A stretch of 33,113 nucleotides of DNA from Coriobacteriales bacterium (GCA_031277035.1 JAISLY010000018.1:1-33113); one strand, 5' to 3'. Numbered from the stretch's first letter, positions 22,199-30,643 are shown. Program-made: numbers and translations. Notes: generated from the sequence alone by a model not told the origin.

Positions 22199-25153
22199 TC
22201 AGTCGCTGCTCCCGAATCTGAGCTTATGTCGCACGTATTCGGCGTTTAATGAGACAGATGATTTGTTTCTGCATGCGGTGAGAAGGCGAAAGCCGTCGGC
22301 ATTGAGGGTATAGACCGCCCGGTAGGAAAGCCCGTGCTTTCGCAGGTGCTTCACAAAAATTTCCGCCACCTTTGCCGAGGAGACAACCGAGGGGCAGGCG
22401 AGGCTATCACGCACCCCAGAGCCCCGCTTCAGCGAGCCCCTGGTGGGCTTATGGCTGACAAGCAGGTACCGAGGCGTCTCGATGGCGCCGAGCAACTCGC
22501 CGACAGCCTGGCTGAAGATGTTCTGCTCTCGTATGCTTGCGCCTCTCAGCGAACACTCTATGAATAACCCCATCTCGTCGCCCTTCACCTTGACCACCGT
22601 GCCTTCGCTCTCGATTTTTCCTATCTCATGGAGCATGTCGCGAACGCTTCGGGCGAGTGCTCTGACGGTTGCGGTGGGGTTAACGGAGCGCAGGAAGGCC
22701 AGGCCCGCGTGGCCTGCCACGATGAACAGAATGGCGGGAATCGCTATCGTGAGCAGCGTAAGGATGGCTGGCGTCATCAGATCAGAGAGGCGCTCGTAGG
22801 TCTCGGACTTTTGGAAAACCGGCCAGATCTTCTGCAAAAAGGAGGAGCAGGCGTCAGCGATAAGAGAGAACGCGCCGATGAACAGACAGAAGCGTAGCAG
22901 GTTCTGATAGATAAAGGGTCTCGGAACAGCGCTTTTTGGCACGGCGCTCACATTGATGATTTCGGGTATGCCATTGCAGGCAAGGCCAATCTCCCAACTC
23001 CGCGTCATCCCCACGCGGTCTGCGGCCCGTCTCAACATCTCCCCGTTGATGGCGGCGATGCTTTGTTCGGTGTAGGGAGGTTTGATGATGTCGATCCGGT
23101 CGATACCGCTTGCGATTTCGGGCTGCGAGTACGCCGGGCCAAAGAAGCACTCGAAGCGCCGTTTGAGGGTACGGAAGTCATGGCTGATGTCCAGGGAGTC
23201 TTTCAGGAACAGCATCTTCTTTACTCCCCCCTGCGCATCGTCGCCTGGCATGGAGACGGGCTCGACGGAGACGAGATGCCAGATGTTGGCCGTCTTATCC
23301 AAAACCCCTTTCATGATCCGTATGGCCCGTCCACGCATCTGGTTAGAAAGCACATAACTTCCGATGAAGCTGGCCATGATGAGGCTGTTGATGCACGGTG
23401 AGTCCCAGCCTTCCCCCAGCAGGGCCTTGGTTCCCACGATGACCTGCACGTCTCCCCGCTGAAACGCGGCGGTCGCGATGGCAACCTTGACGCGATTGCC
23501 GCCGCCGAACTCGATTGTGCTGTAGCCAGTGCTCCCCAGGGGGCGCGAGCGGAAGGGTACCTTGCGTTTTGCGGCCTCCTGTTGCAGATGCTCAAGGCGG
23601 TCATCCGGCCAGATCACGAGGGTTCCGGCGAGCAGGCCAATGCGCGCTGAGGAGGGCAGCGCACGGCGCACCGCCTCAAAGACCGGCACGGTTCCGATGG
23701 CGTCAATGCGTATTTGGGTACCGATGATGCTCAGGTAATCCCTGCGGATGTAATCGGTGAGTATCAGCATCCTCAAACTACCCGCGAGCTGTGCGTATTC
23801 CTCCCTGACAATGGCGGAGATGCTCTCCATCTTGCCAAGCGAGGAGAGGAGCATGCGATTGATACGAGGGTCGGTCCTCAAGCTTACCTTGCCCCTGCTG
23901 AGTACCCGATGCGAGCGGCACAGCGCTTTGAGGCGCGAAACGAGCTCCTCTCCAAAGGCCTCGGCATCTCCCAAAATCCAATTGATGGCATTCTCCATGC
24001 GCGCTGGCGTGAGGGAAGGCAAGCGTCTACCCAGGGTCAGACGTTGCTTTGGCTCTTCGGGTACCGTGCCGTCTTCCTGAGGGCACAGGGCAAACAGGGT
24101 AAGCAGGTCGAGGGCGTTTTTGTAGAGCCATTCCTCGTTATAATCGCGTCGATACAGCCTTGCGTTTGTAAAGGCGCTCACGAGAAGGCCGCTTTTCTGC
24201 AGATCGAGGACAAACTGCGCTATTCTGTCTCGGTATGCAGACAAAACGTCGAGCTCCTGTTTGGTGGGGAAGTTAAAGTAGATGTAGTCCTGATGGGGGC
24301 AGAGGGTTTTTTGCGCGACGAGCTCGGGGACGAGTATCTCGCTGTCTATCTCGCCGCACACAGAGATATAGCGATCCCATTCGGTGGGGCTGCTGTCATA
24401 GGGCGGCGTCGCGGTGAGCGCGATGATGGTGACCTCGTGCTCGATTTGCCGGATGAAGGCCTCCAGCGCCTTTTGCCACTCCCGCTTGAGGTGATGGGCC
24501 TCGTCGAGGCAGATGGTTCTGATACCGCTTGTGCGTATGAATTCAAGGAGCGCGAAGTCGCGAAAATCGTACACTTCCACTTCCTCTGCGCTTACGGCGC
24601 TCTCGGCGCCCTCGGCGCTCTCGGCGCCCGCTGTGTCATCCGTACCCACGGCGCTCTCTGCGCCAGCCGCGCCCTTTGTACCCACGGCGCCCTCGGCGCC
24701 ATCCGCTTCCTCCGTGTCGGCGGAGAGGGGCGTCGCTTTGGCATCGTCAATCTCAGGCTCAAACATCTCCTGACGCAGACGCAGGCGATCATGGGCGGCA
24801 TGCAGGGCCTGATAGGTCACCGATGTTATCAAGGCCGGCTGTTTGAGCCTGTGCGAGACATATTCGTCCAGGGAGTGGCCTTCTGGCAAGAACATCTCCT
24901 GAAAGCGATCGCCCCATTGATGTGCGATGACGATGGTGGGGGAGAGGACGAGGGCAGGCGCACCGATAGAGCGGATCAGTTCAAGCCCCAAGACGGTCTT
25001 TCCGCTTCCCGGCGCTGCGACAACGTGGACTTTGCCGTCTCTGATGTGCATTCCCACCCCGTCAAGGACCCTCTGCTGGTAGTCCCTGAAGGTTCCTTTG
25101 AAGCGAACTGCCCCAAAGCCCTGTATCCTGTCCGGTATCCTGTCCTGCTGCAC
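22199..25153 (-). CDS. SF2 DEAH-type helicase with C-terminal membrane helices
   Basis: The 984-residue protein has the helicase motifs in order: Q-like FRDYQQRVL, Walker A APGSGKT (47-53), DEAH (217-220), LTATPP (246-251) and motif VI QMRGRAIR (605-612), preceded by VGTKALLGEGWDSP. Residues 144-193, between motifs I and II, are an Ala/Glu/Gly/Thr low-complexity insert. Two hydrophobic stretches (about 748-774 and 793-822) look like membrane helices, followed by a roughly 160-residue soluble domain of no recognised family. The start is GTG 25153 with GGAGGG 11 bases upstream. No nuclease, methylase or other defence partner lies beside it. I infer a nucleic-acid translocase held at the membrane, function unknown. 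Confidence 0.85.
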   Translation of the reverse strand: MQQDRIPDRIQGFGAVRFKGTFRDYQQRVLDGVGMHIRDGKVHVVAAPGSGKTVLGLELIRSIGAPALVLSPTIVIAHQWGDRFQEMFLPEGHSLDEYVSHRLKQPALITSVTYQALHAAHDRLRLRQEMFEPEIDDAKATPLSADTEEADGAEGAVGTKGAAGAESAVGTDDTAGAESAEGAESAVSAEEVEVYDFRDFALLEFIRTSGIRTICLDEAHHLKREWQKALEAFIRQIEHEVTIIALTATPPYDSSPTEWDRYISVCGEIDSEILVPELVAQKTLCPHQDYIYFNFPTKQELDVLSAYRDRIAQFVLDLQKSGLLVSAFTNARLYRRDYNEEWLYKNALDLLTLFALCPQEDGTVPEEPKQRLTLGRRLPSLTPARMENAINWILGDAEAFGEELVSRLKALCRSHRVLSRGKVSLRTDPRINRMLLSSLGKMESISAIVREEYAQLAGSLRMLILTDYIRRDYLSIIGTQIRIDAIGTVPVFEAVRRALPSSARIGLLAGTLVIWPDDRLEHLQQEAAKRKVPFRSRPLGSTGYSTIEFGGGNRVKVAIATAAFQRGDVQVIVGTKALLGEGWDSPCINSLIMASFIGSYVLSNQMRGRAIRIMKGVLDKTANIWHLVSVEPVSMPGDDAQGGVKKMLFLKDSLDISHDFRTLKRRFECFFGPAYSQPEIASGIDRIDIIKPPYTEQSIAAINGEMLRRAADRVGMTRSWEIGLACNGIPEIINVSAVPKSAVPRPFIYQNLLRFCLFIGAFSLIADACSSFLQKIWPVFQKSETYERLSDLMTPAILTLLTIAIPAILFIVAGHAGLAFLRSVNPTATVRALARSVRDMLHEIGKIESEGTVVKVKGDEMGLFIECSLRGASIREQNIFSQAVGELLGAIETPRYLLVSHKPTRGSLKRGSGVRDSLACPSVVSSAKVAEIFVKHLRKHGLSYRAVYTLNADGFRLLTACRNKSSVSLNAEYVRHKLRFGSSD
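24575..24724 (-). repeat. Low-complexity GGCGCTCTCGGCGCC repeat inside the helicase gene
   Basis: Direct repeats of GGCGC(C/T)CTCGGCGC and related units on the plus strand encode the Ala/Glu/Gly/Ser/Thr-rich insert on the minus strand (GAESAVGT and GAESAEGA type). Codon phase is preserved. Confidence 0.65.
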
Positions 25154-25168
25154 CCTGCCTGATGCCCT

Positions 25169-25206
25169 CCCTGTTGGTTGTGCGCATGCCCCTGTTGGTT
25201 GTGCGC
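25169..25206 (-). repeat. 17-bp direct repeat with 21-bp period in the helicase leader
   Basis: CCCTGTTGGTTGTGCGC occurs identically at 25169-25185 and 25190-25206. It lies 16 bases upstream of the helicase GTG, between a TATGAT -10-like hexamer on the minus strand (25211-25216) and the start codon, so it would sit in the mRNA leader or over the transcription start. Confidence 0.6.
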
Positions 25207-25477
25207 GTCTATCATAGCGCAGCAGGAGGCAGGCAGGCGTTTAACAGGAAAGAAAGGGCACGGAAGGCGATGTTGCAGCAGGGGGGGCTGCCGGCCGTCG
25301 ACCTGTGCTGCCCTGTGCTGCCCCGCTCGGCCTGTCGCGCTCCGCCCCACTCCGTCCTGCCCCGCTCGGCCTGTCGTGCTCTGCCGGCCCCGCCCCACCC
25401 CGCTTTTGCCTGTCGCGCCCCGCCCCACCCCACCCCGCTTTTGCCTGTCGCGCCCCGCGCTGTGGCGGCTTTGGATG
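25207..25477. other. Gene-free intergenic region between divergent genes, GC-rich repeats
   Basis: From about 25317 to 25460 there are repeated blocks: GCCCCGCTCGGCCTGTCG twice, then CACCCCGCTTTTGCCTGTCG twice, with CGCCCCACC between them. All are strongly C-rich on the plus strand. Open frames here exist only because stops are rare. No gene or structured RNA is supported. Confidence 0.55.
25211..25216 (-). promoter_or_regulatory. Possible -10 of the helicase gene
   Basis: Read on the minus strand, TATGAT matches five of six bases of the consensus. It lies about 58 bases upstream of the GTG. No good -35 is present, so confidence is low. Confidence 0.3.
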
Positions 25478-25486
25478 TGAGATAAT
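25478..25486 (+). promoter_or_regulatory. Extended -10 promoter for the transglutaminase-pilus operon
   Basis: TGAGATAAT combines an extended TGn with GATAAT (five of six matches). It lies about 50 bases before the GTG at 25537, in the first AT-containing patch after the GC-rich repeats. No -35 is evident, as expected for an extended -10. Confidence 0.4.
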
Positions 25487-25536
25487 GCAAACATCTACTC
25501 GGGACGTGGCAAAAGACGGGATAGGGCTCTCAGGCG

Positions 25537-26481
25537 GTGCAAAGGACTGCTCCCAGGCTGGTGTGTCTACTGACGATGCTTGCTGTCGTCTGCATGGCGA
25601 TGCTTTTGCTGGCCTCCTGCAGTGGGCAGGCGTCCAGTGGCTCGCAGACGTCTGGCGCACCGCGGGATAATGCGCCTGTTGTGCTCGCCGTCGAGCAGCC
25701 CGGCTCAGCGACGACGGGCGATGAAAACGCCATTCTCGACTACTCAAACGCCTCTGAAGGCTACGTCTGCGCAGCCTCCAGGCTCGACGACACTCTGGTC
25801 AAGGTACTTGTGGACGCGCCGGATGGCACTCAGTACCAGTATTCGATCAAGCAGGAGGACAGCTATATTACGATACCGCTTTCCGCCGGCAGTGGCACCT
25901 ACCTGATGGGTGTCTACGAACACGTTACGGGCGAGACCTACGCCGCCCTCTTCTCCCAGGAGATTTCAGTTGAGATAGCCGATGAGAACAGGCCCTTTCT
26001 GTACCCCAATCAGTATGTGGACTTTGCCGCGGGCGATCAGAGCGTCCAACTGGGGCAACAGGTCACAGACGGTGCGTTTACGGAGGTGGATGCCGCCGAC
26101 GACATCTATATGTGGGTTGTTGAGAACATCAGCTATGATTATGATAAGGCTGCTGAGGTACAGCCTGGCTATCTGCCCAACAACGATGACACGCTTGCAG
26201 CCGGGAAGGGCATCTGCTTTGACTTCGCCTCGCTCACCGCTTCGATGATGCGCTCACAGCGTCTGCCCACCAAACTCGAGATTGGCTATGCGGGCGAGGC
26301 CTATCACGCCTGGATTGAGGTCTATACCGCCGATCAGGGAACTATTCGTCGCGAGATCGAGTTTGTCGGCAACTCCTGGGTACGTCTCGACCCGACCTTT
26401 GATTCGGCTGGCCGAGGCACCGGCAGTATTACGCAGATTATTGGCGATGGGAGCAGTTACCAGACGATGTTTTCCTACTGA
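25537..26481 (+). CDS. Transglutaminase-like domain lipoprotein
   Basis: The 314-residue protein has a basic start and hydrophobic run ending LLASC, a lipobox, so it is likely surface-anchored. After a linker and a beta-rich domain comes a transglutaminase-core fold: GKGICFDFASLTASMMRS with the nucleophile Cys, then AYHAWIEVY with His, then WVRLDPTFD with Asp, the usual Cys-His-Asp triad. Such domains act as proteases or cross-linking/amidase-type enzymes on surface proteins or peptidoglycan peptides; the substrate is not known. The start is GTG 25537; GTG 25561 or ATG 25576 are shorter options. The pilus genes follow about 60 bases later, which suggests a link to pilus or wall function. Confidence 0.82.
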   Translation: MQRTAPRLVCLLTMLAVVCMAMLLLASCSGQASSGSQTSGAPRDNAPVVLAVEQPGSATTGDENAILDYSNASEGYVCAASRLDDTLVKVLVDAPDGTQYQYSIKQEDSYITIPLSAGSGTYLMGVYEHVTGETYAALFSQEISVEIADENRPFLYPNQYVDFAAGDQSVQLGQQVTDGAFTEVDAADDIYMWVVENISYDYDKAAEVQPGYLPNNDDTLAAGKGICFDFASLTASMMRSQRLPTKLEIGYAGEAYHAWIEVYTADQGTIRREIEFVGNSWVRLDPTFDSAGRGTGSITQIIGDGSSYQTMFSY

Positions 26482-26542
26482 CCGAGGCGGTGGCGTCTTC
26501 ATCAATCTGGCAGGCGATAGGGGAAGGAAGAGGGATAACTTG

Positions 26543-27598
26543 ATGGCCGAGGCAACCGGCAGGCGCAGGGGATTGTCTTCCGCTGAGCTGAGCCTGTTCT
26601 TTGCGAACCTGGAGCTCGTCTATCATTCGGGGCTCTCGCTTACCGAGGGCTTTGAGATTCTGCGACTCAATGCGCCCGATGCCGCCGGAAAACGGATGGC
26701 AGAGGCACTGTATCAGGCCGCTGCAAAGGGAGATGCGCTTACAGAATCCCTGGAAGAGCTCGGCGTTCTCCCCGAATACGCGCTTTCGCTGCTGCGAATC
26801 AGCGAGAAGACCGGTCGCATGGAGGAGGCCTGCGCGGCTTTGCGCAACTATTACGAGAAGCGCGACCTTCTCGCGCAGTCCATCCGCTCCTCGCTGCTCT
26901 ATCCGATTTCGATGATGATCATGGTCTTTGTCATCATCGTTGTGCTTCTGACCCAGGCGATGCCGGTCTTTGACCAGGTCTTTTCCCAACTCGGTTTTCA
27001 GATGACCGGCCTTGCTCGGGCGCTTCTGAACATTGGACAGGCTCTCAGCTCCTCTGCGTTTGTCATCGGCGGCATATTTGTCGTCCTTGTCGTCTGCGTA
27101 CTTATCCTGCGTGCGCTGCCCGCAGGCAAGCGTTTCGCCGGCATCCTTTTTGAGCGGGCCCCTCTGCTTCGCGACCTCTCGCTGAAGATGGCCACCCAGC
27201 GTTTCGCTCTTGCGCTCGCCACGATGCTCGACAGCGGTCTTGCGCCCGCCGAGGCGCTTGCTCTTGTTATCCCGCTTGTTGACAACCGGCGTGCGGTCGA
27301 GCGGATCAGGCATATTCAGGAGCAGGTTGAGGCCGGTGAGAGCTTTCAGAAGGCAGTTGAGGAGAGCAGGCTGTTTCCTGCTGAGACCATGGCGCTTCTC
27401 TCGGTCGGTTTTCGTACCGGAACCGATGCGCATGCCTTCGAGCAGATCGGTCAGAGCATCACATTGGCCACCGAGCGCAGGATAGAAGGCCTTGTGGCCG
27501 CCATTGAGCCGACGCTTGTCGGCATCATGTGCGTGCTGGTTGGCATTATCCTGCTTTCTGTCATGCTGCCCCTGCTGGGTGTGCTCTCGAGCATCTGA
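26543..27598 (+). CDS. Type IV pilus/type II secretion inner-membrane protein, GspF/PilC family
   Basis: The 351-residue platform protein of a pilus or pseudopilus machine has two T2SSF repeats: one near residues 15-140 (FFANLELVYHSGLSLTEGF ... LLRISEKTGRMEEA) and one near 220-345 (RFALALATMLDSGLAPAEA ... LLSVGFRTG). Three hydrophobic segments (about 120-145, 170-190, 325-350) fit the family topology. ATG 26543 follows GGAAGGAAGAGGG; the open frame further upstream runs through the lipoprotein in another phase. Usually an assembly ATPase (PilB/GspE) precedes this gene; none is here. Confidence 0.9.
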   Translation: MAEATGRRRGLSSAELSLFFANLELVYHSGLSLTEGFEILRLNAPDAAGKRMAEALYQAAAKGDALTESLEELGVLPEYALSLLRISEKTGRMEEACAALRNYYEKRDLLAQSIRSSLLYPISMMIMVFVIIVVLLTQAMPVFDQVFSQLGFQMTGLARALLNIGQALSSSAFVIGGIFVVLVVCVLILRALPAGKRFAGILFERAPLLRDLSLKMATQRFALALATMLDSGLAPAEALALVIPLVDNRRAVERIRHIQEQVEAGESFQKAVEESRLFPAETMALLSVGFRTGTDAHAFEQIGQSITLATERRIEGLVAAIEPTLVGIMCVLVGIILLSVMLPLLGVLSSI

Positions 27599-27632
27599 TG
27601 TGGCCTGTGACAGGGCAGACCTGAGGGAGGAC

Positions 27633-28016
27633 ATGGACGCATTGCGCACACATACCGGCCTTGCCGCTCTGCTTCGCTCACGGCTGTTCCAGCTGTTCTT
27701 ATTTCTGCTCCTTGTCTGTTGCGGGATTGTCTTTGCCCTGCGCGGCCTTGCGACCTCTGTCGATGAGAACCAGACACAGTTTGTCGAAGACAGCGTTCGG
27801 CGCAGCGCGGTGCAATGCTATGCCATCGAGGGGCGCTTTCCCGCTACGATAGGCGGCGTTCAGTACCTTGAGCGCAATTACGGCCTGATTATCGACTATT
27901 CCCGCTATGCGATTTATTACGAATCGATGGGAGCAAATCTGCTGCCCGAGATTCGGGTTATCCCCATTCGGGGTTCTGGCGCGGTCTACGACCGCCTGTT
28001 CGGGGCAATCTCATGA
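27633..28016 (+). CDS. Small membrane-anchored pseudopilin-like protein
   Basis: The 127-residue protein has one N-terminal hydrophobic helix (LFQLFLFLLLVCCGIVFAL), then ENQTQFVEDSVRRSAVQCYA and EGRFPATIGGVQYLERNYGL. Pattern and gene order match small pseudopilin-like proteins of Gram-positive pilus clusters. There is no classic GFxLxE prepilin cleavage site. ATG 27633 follows GGGAGG. It overlaps the next gene by ATGA. Confidence 0.7.
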   Translation: MDALRTHTGLAALLRSRLFQLFLFLLLVCCGIVFALRGLATSVDENQTQFVEDSVRRSAVQCYAIEGRFPATIGGVQYLERNYGLIIDYSRYAIYYESMGANLLPEIRVIPIRGSGAVYDRLFGAIS

Positions 28017-28501
28017 AGCGTCACCAGGCCGACCTCCTCGCCGTCCTGGCGCTGTTTTGCGTCTATGCTGCGACTGCGCTGCTCCTGAGCGCCATCGGCG
28101 CGAGTGTCTATCGGGACGCGGTCGGCCAGATGCAGACCAACTACGATGGGCGCACCAGTTCCCTTTATGTTGCCGAGAAGGTGCGGCAAAGCGATGTGAA
28201 CGGGGCCGTGGGGATTCGCCTTCTTGACGGTGGCGACGCGCTGGTTCTTGTCGAGCAGCAGAGCGGTGAGCGCTATGAGACCTGGATCTATGTGCATGAG
28301 GGCATGCTCTGTGAGACGCTCATCTCTTCCGGTGCCAAAGTAGACTATCGACTTGGGCAGGAGATCATGCCGATGCAGACGATGCGACTTGCCCAGTTTG
28401 AGCAGGGCAACGGCAGTCTGCTTGAGGTGCGTTTCACGATGCCCGACGGCAGCACCTCGGCCATCGACCTCTTTCTCAAGTCGAAGGCGGGTGAGTCCTG
28501 A
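28013..28501 (+). CDS. DUF4860-like pilus-cluster membrane protein
   Basis: The 162-residue protein has a short basic N-terminus, one membrane helix (LLAVLALFCVYAATALLLSA) and a beta-rich soluble domain (RTSSLYVAEKVRQSDV, ETLISSGAKVDYRLGQEIMP). I recall this pattern as DUF4860, found in Firmicutes and Actinobacteria pilus operons. ATGA overlap with the gene before it, and one base shared with the gene after it, show coupling. Confidence 0.65.
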   Translation: MKRHQADLLAVLALFCVYAATALLLSAIGASVYRDAVGQMQTNYDGRTSSLYVAEKVRQSDVNGAVGIRLLDGGDALVLVEQQSGERYETWIYVHEGMLCETLISSGAKVDYRLGQEIMPMQTMRLAQFEQGNGSLLEVRFTMPDGSTSAIDLFLKSKAGES

Positions 28502-28974
28502 TGACCATGCGTACAGGCTCAAAATCCCGCGCCCTTTTCCTGGAGCTCACGCTGAGCTTCGTGCTCTTTACCTTCTGCGCACTCGTCTGCCTGCAGATTT
28601 TTGCCGCAGCCAGGACCTCATCTGATCTCAGTGCGGCCTATTCTCATCTTGGGAGAGAGGCCCAGATCATCGCTGAGGACTTTAAGGCTGCCGAGGGCAC
28701 GCTCTCAACCCTGCAGACCTATCTCCCCGATGCCCTGCGTTCGAGCGAGACCCTGAGTCTGTACTTTGACAGGGACCTCAATGCGCTTCCTGCCACGGCG
28801 CGCACCGAGGCCTTCTATGTGCTGACCTGCGCCGTTGACGCCTCTACGCCGCTTCGACAGGCGACCATCTCAGCCAGTCGGATTCAGAGCGGCGCGGGCG
28901 CGGAGGAGCTGTTTTCGCTTACGGCGACCCGCTACGTCTCGCCCGGTACGGGCAGTGGGCCAGGTGACCGGTGA
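28501..28974 (+). CDS. Minor pseudopilin-like membrane protein
   Basis: The 157-residue protein begins with a basic stretch and a hydrophobic helix containing FLELTLSFVLFTFCALVCLQ; the Glu within the helix start resembles the prepilin +5 Glu, though the usual Gly before it is missing. The rest is a polar domain typical of minor pilins. Gene overlap on both sides ties it to the operon. The function is inferred from context. Confidence 0.6.
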   Translation: MTMRTGSKSRALFLELTLSFVLFTFCALVCLQIFAAARTSSDLSAAYSHLGREAQIIAEDFKAAEGTLSTLQTYLPDALRSSETLSLYFDRDLNALPATARTEAFYVLTCAVDASTPLRQATISASRIQSGAGAEELFSLTATRYVSPGTGSGPGDR

Positions 28975-29522
28975 GAAACACGGAACAGCCCCAGCCCGTA
29001 CGGGGCCTCTTTGCGCCGCCCTCCGCGCGTGCGTCCTCGGCTCCCTTCGCGCCCGCGCCCTTCGCGCCCGCGCCCCTCGCGCCCGCGCCTGCCGTGGCGC
29101 CTGCCGCGGCAAAATCGCGTTCGGCCGTGGGCCTTGGCCTTGCGACTCTGGTGACAGTCCTGGTCCTTGTGCTGCTCGCGACCTTCTCCGTGCTGAGCCT
29201 GGTCTCGGCTCGAGCCGACCTGAATCTCTCTCGCAAGGCGCTGGAATCGACCCAGAGTTACTATCTGGCCGACGCACAGGCCGAACGCTGGCTTGCGGAA
29301 CTCGACGCGAGCGTCGGCGGGCAGTGGAGCGAGGCAACGGCCGATACCCTCACTACGGCCGGCTATGACTATGCGCTTGAGACAGAAGGGGAGGGCTGTC
29401 TTGTCTCTGAGACCTTTCCCATCGACGCACATCGACAGCTTTCAGTTGAGGTCGCCGTTTCTGGCGAGGGACGGCTCACCGTGCTCATGTGGCAATCCGG
29501 TCCAATTGATGACGAGTGGTAA
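28971..29522 (+). CDS. Membrane protein with Ala/Pro repeat N-terminus, pilus cluster
   Basis: The 183-residue protein has an unusual cytoplasmic lead of about 50 residues with FAPAP-type repeats, then one membrane helix (LATLVTVLVLVLLATFSVLSL), then a soluble domain (SYYLADAQAERWLAELDA) resembling PilX/GspK-like minor pilins, in which a YYxADAQ segment after the helix is common. The start is GTG overlapping the TGA of the previous gene (GTGA). Whether it is processed as a pilin is unclear, since the lead is long. Confidence 0.6.
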   Translation: MRNTEQPQPVRGLFAPPSARASSAPFAPAPFAPAPLAPAPAVAPAAAKSRSAVGLGLATLVTVLVLVLLATFSVLSLVSARADLNLSRKALESTQSYYLADAQAERWLAELDASVGGQWSEATADTLTTAGYDYALETEGEGCLVSETFPIDAHRQLSVEVAVSGEGRLTVLMWQSGPIDDEW

Positions 29523-29534
29523 GAACAGGAGAGG

Positions 29535-30611
29535 GTGGTCAGTGTGAATGCAGAGCGTATCCTTAAAGATTTGGTCGCACGAGGCGTTGCCGATATTTTT
29601 GTGATAACCGGCAGGCCCCTGAGCTATAAGTATGGCGCTGACATCGAATCGCTGAATGACCAGGTGCTGCTGCCGGGCGACACGCGATCGTTTATCGAAC
29701 AGATCTACGCCATGGCCGACGGCAGACCCATAGAGTTCCTTGACGAAAGGGGCGATGACGACTTCTCCTTTGCCATCAAGGGAATCTCGCGCTTCCGCGC
29801 AAACACCTATAAGCAGCGTGGCACTCTGGCGGCCGTTATCCGCGTCGTCTCCTTTGACATGCCCGACCCCGAGGCGTTTTCCATTGCGCCTGAGATACTC
29901 GGGCTTGCCGATTTACGCCGCGGCCTGGTACTCATCACCGGTCCGGCCGGCTCTGGCAAGACCACGACGCTCGCGACCATCATCGACCGTATCAACACGA
30001 CCCGAAACGCCCATATCGTCACCCTGGAAAACCCGATAGAGTTCCTCCATCGCCACAACAAAAGCCTCGTTTCGCAGCGTGAGGTGAACATCGATACCTC
30101 AAGTTACGCCACGGCCCTGCGCGCTGCCCTGCGCCAGAGCCCCGACGTCATTTTAATCGGTGAGCTGCGTGATGCCGAGACGATCAGCATCGCCCTGACT
30201 GCGGGGGAGACCGGCCATCTTGTGTTCTCGACTCTGCATACCGTAGGCGCGACGAACACGGTTGACCGTCTGGTGGATTCGTTTCGGGCCGAGCAGCAAA
30301 ATCAGGTGCGTATGCAGCTTTCGATGGTTTTGCAAAGCGTCGTCTCCCAGCAACTCATCTCGCGGCTTGGTGGCGGGATGACCCCGGCCTTTGAGATCAT
30401 GCACTGCAACAATGCCATCCGTAACCTGATTCGCGAGGGGCGCACGCACCAGATACCCTCGGTTATCAACACCTCTGCCGCCGAGGGCATGGTTGGTATG
30501 GATACGAGTCTGCTGCGCCTGTACGAGGCGGGGCTCATCAGCTCTCAGGCGATGTTCACGCACGCCCTTGCGCCTGAGTCGCTGGCAAAACGGGCAGGGC
30601 TTCGCGAATAG
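29535..30611 (+). CDS. pilT: PilT-type pilus ATPase
   Basis: Secretion ATPase that powers retraction in type IV pili. The 358-residue protein has the N-terminal VADIFVITGRPLSYKYG segment, Walker A GPAGSGKTTT, an Asp-box variant VTLENPIEF (usual EDPIE), Walker B PDVILIGELRDAETI, the His box GETGHLVFSTLHT and the PilT-specific AIRNLIREGRTHQIPSVI. It lacks the N-terminal domain of PilB/GspE. GTG 29535 follows AGGAG by 3 bases; GTG 29544 is an alternative with better spacing. It ends the operon. As the only ATPase in the cluster, it may drive both directions, or PilB may be elsewhere. Confidence 0.92.
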   Translation: MVSVNAERILKDLVARGVADIFVITGRPLSYKYGADIESLNDQVLLPGDTRSFIEQIYAMADGRPIEFLDERGDDDFSFAIKGISRFRANTYKQRGTLAAVIRVVSFDMPDPEAFSIAPEILGLADLRRGLVLITGPAGSGKTTTLATIIDRINTTRNAHIVTLENPIEFLHRHNKSLVSQREVNIDTSSYATALRAALRQSPDVILIGELRDAETISIALTAGETGHLVFSTLHTVGATNTVDRLVDSFRAEQQNQVRMQLSMVLQSVVSQQLISRLGGGMTPAFEIMHCNNAIRNLIREGRTHQIPSVINTSAAEGMVGMDTSLLRLYEAGLISSQAMFTHALAPESLAKRAGLRE

Positions 30612-30628
30612 AAGGGAGGAAGGAGGTG

Positions 30629-30643
30629 GGGGGATTTTCTCCC
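30629..30643 (+). terminator. Possible terminator after pilT
   Basis: GGGGGATTTTCTCCC can form a six-pair stem (one G-T pair) with a three-base loop, followed by a pyrimidine-rich run with short T stretches but no solid T tract. It is weak evidence. Confidence 0.25.

Noticed and set aside
22199-25153. Restriction-modification or other known defence cassette
   Set aside because: Helicase motifs fit, but there is no methyltransferase, nuclease, Sir2, TIR or PLD gene on either side.
23714-25162. 482-codon plus-strand open frame over the helicase
   Set aside because: The minus strand carries all SF2 motifs in order; the plus frame has none and no ribosome binding site.
25207-25477. Structured RNA or small gene between the divergent operons
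   Set aside because: Only C-rich direct repeats; no tRNA, riboswitch or long inverted repeat pattern could be traced.
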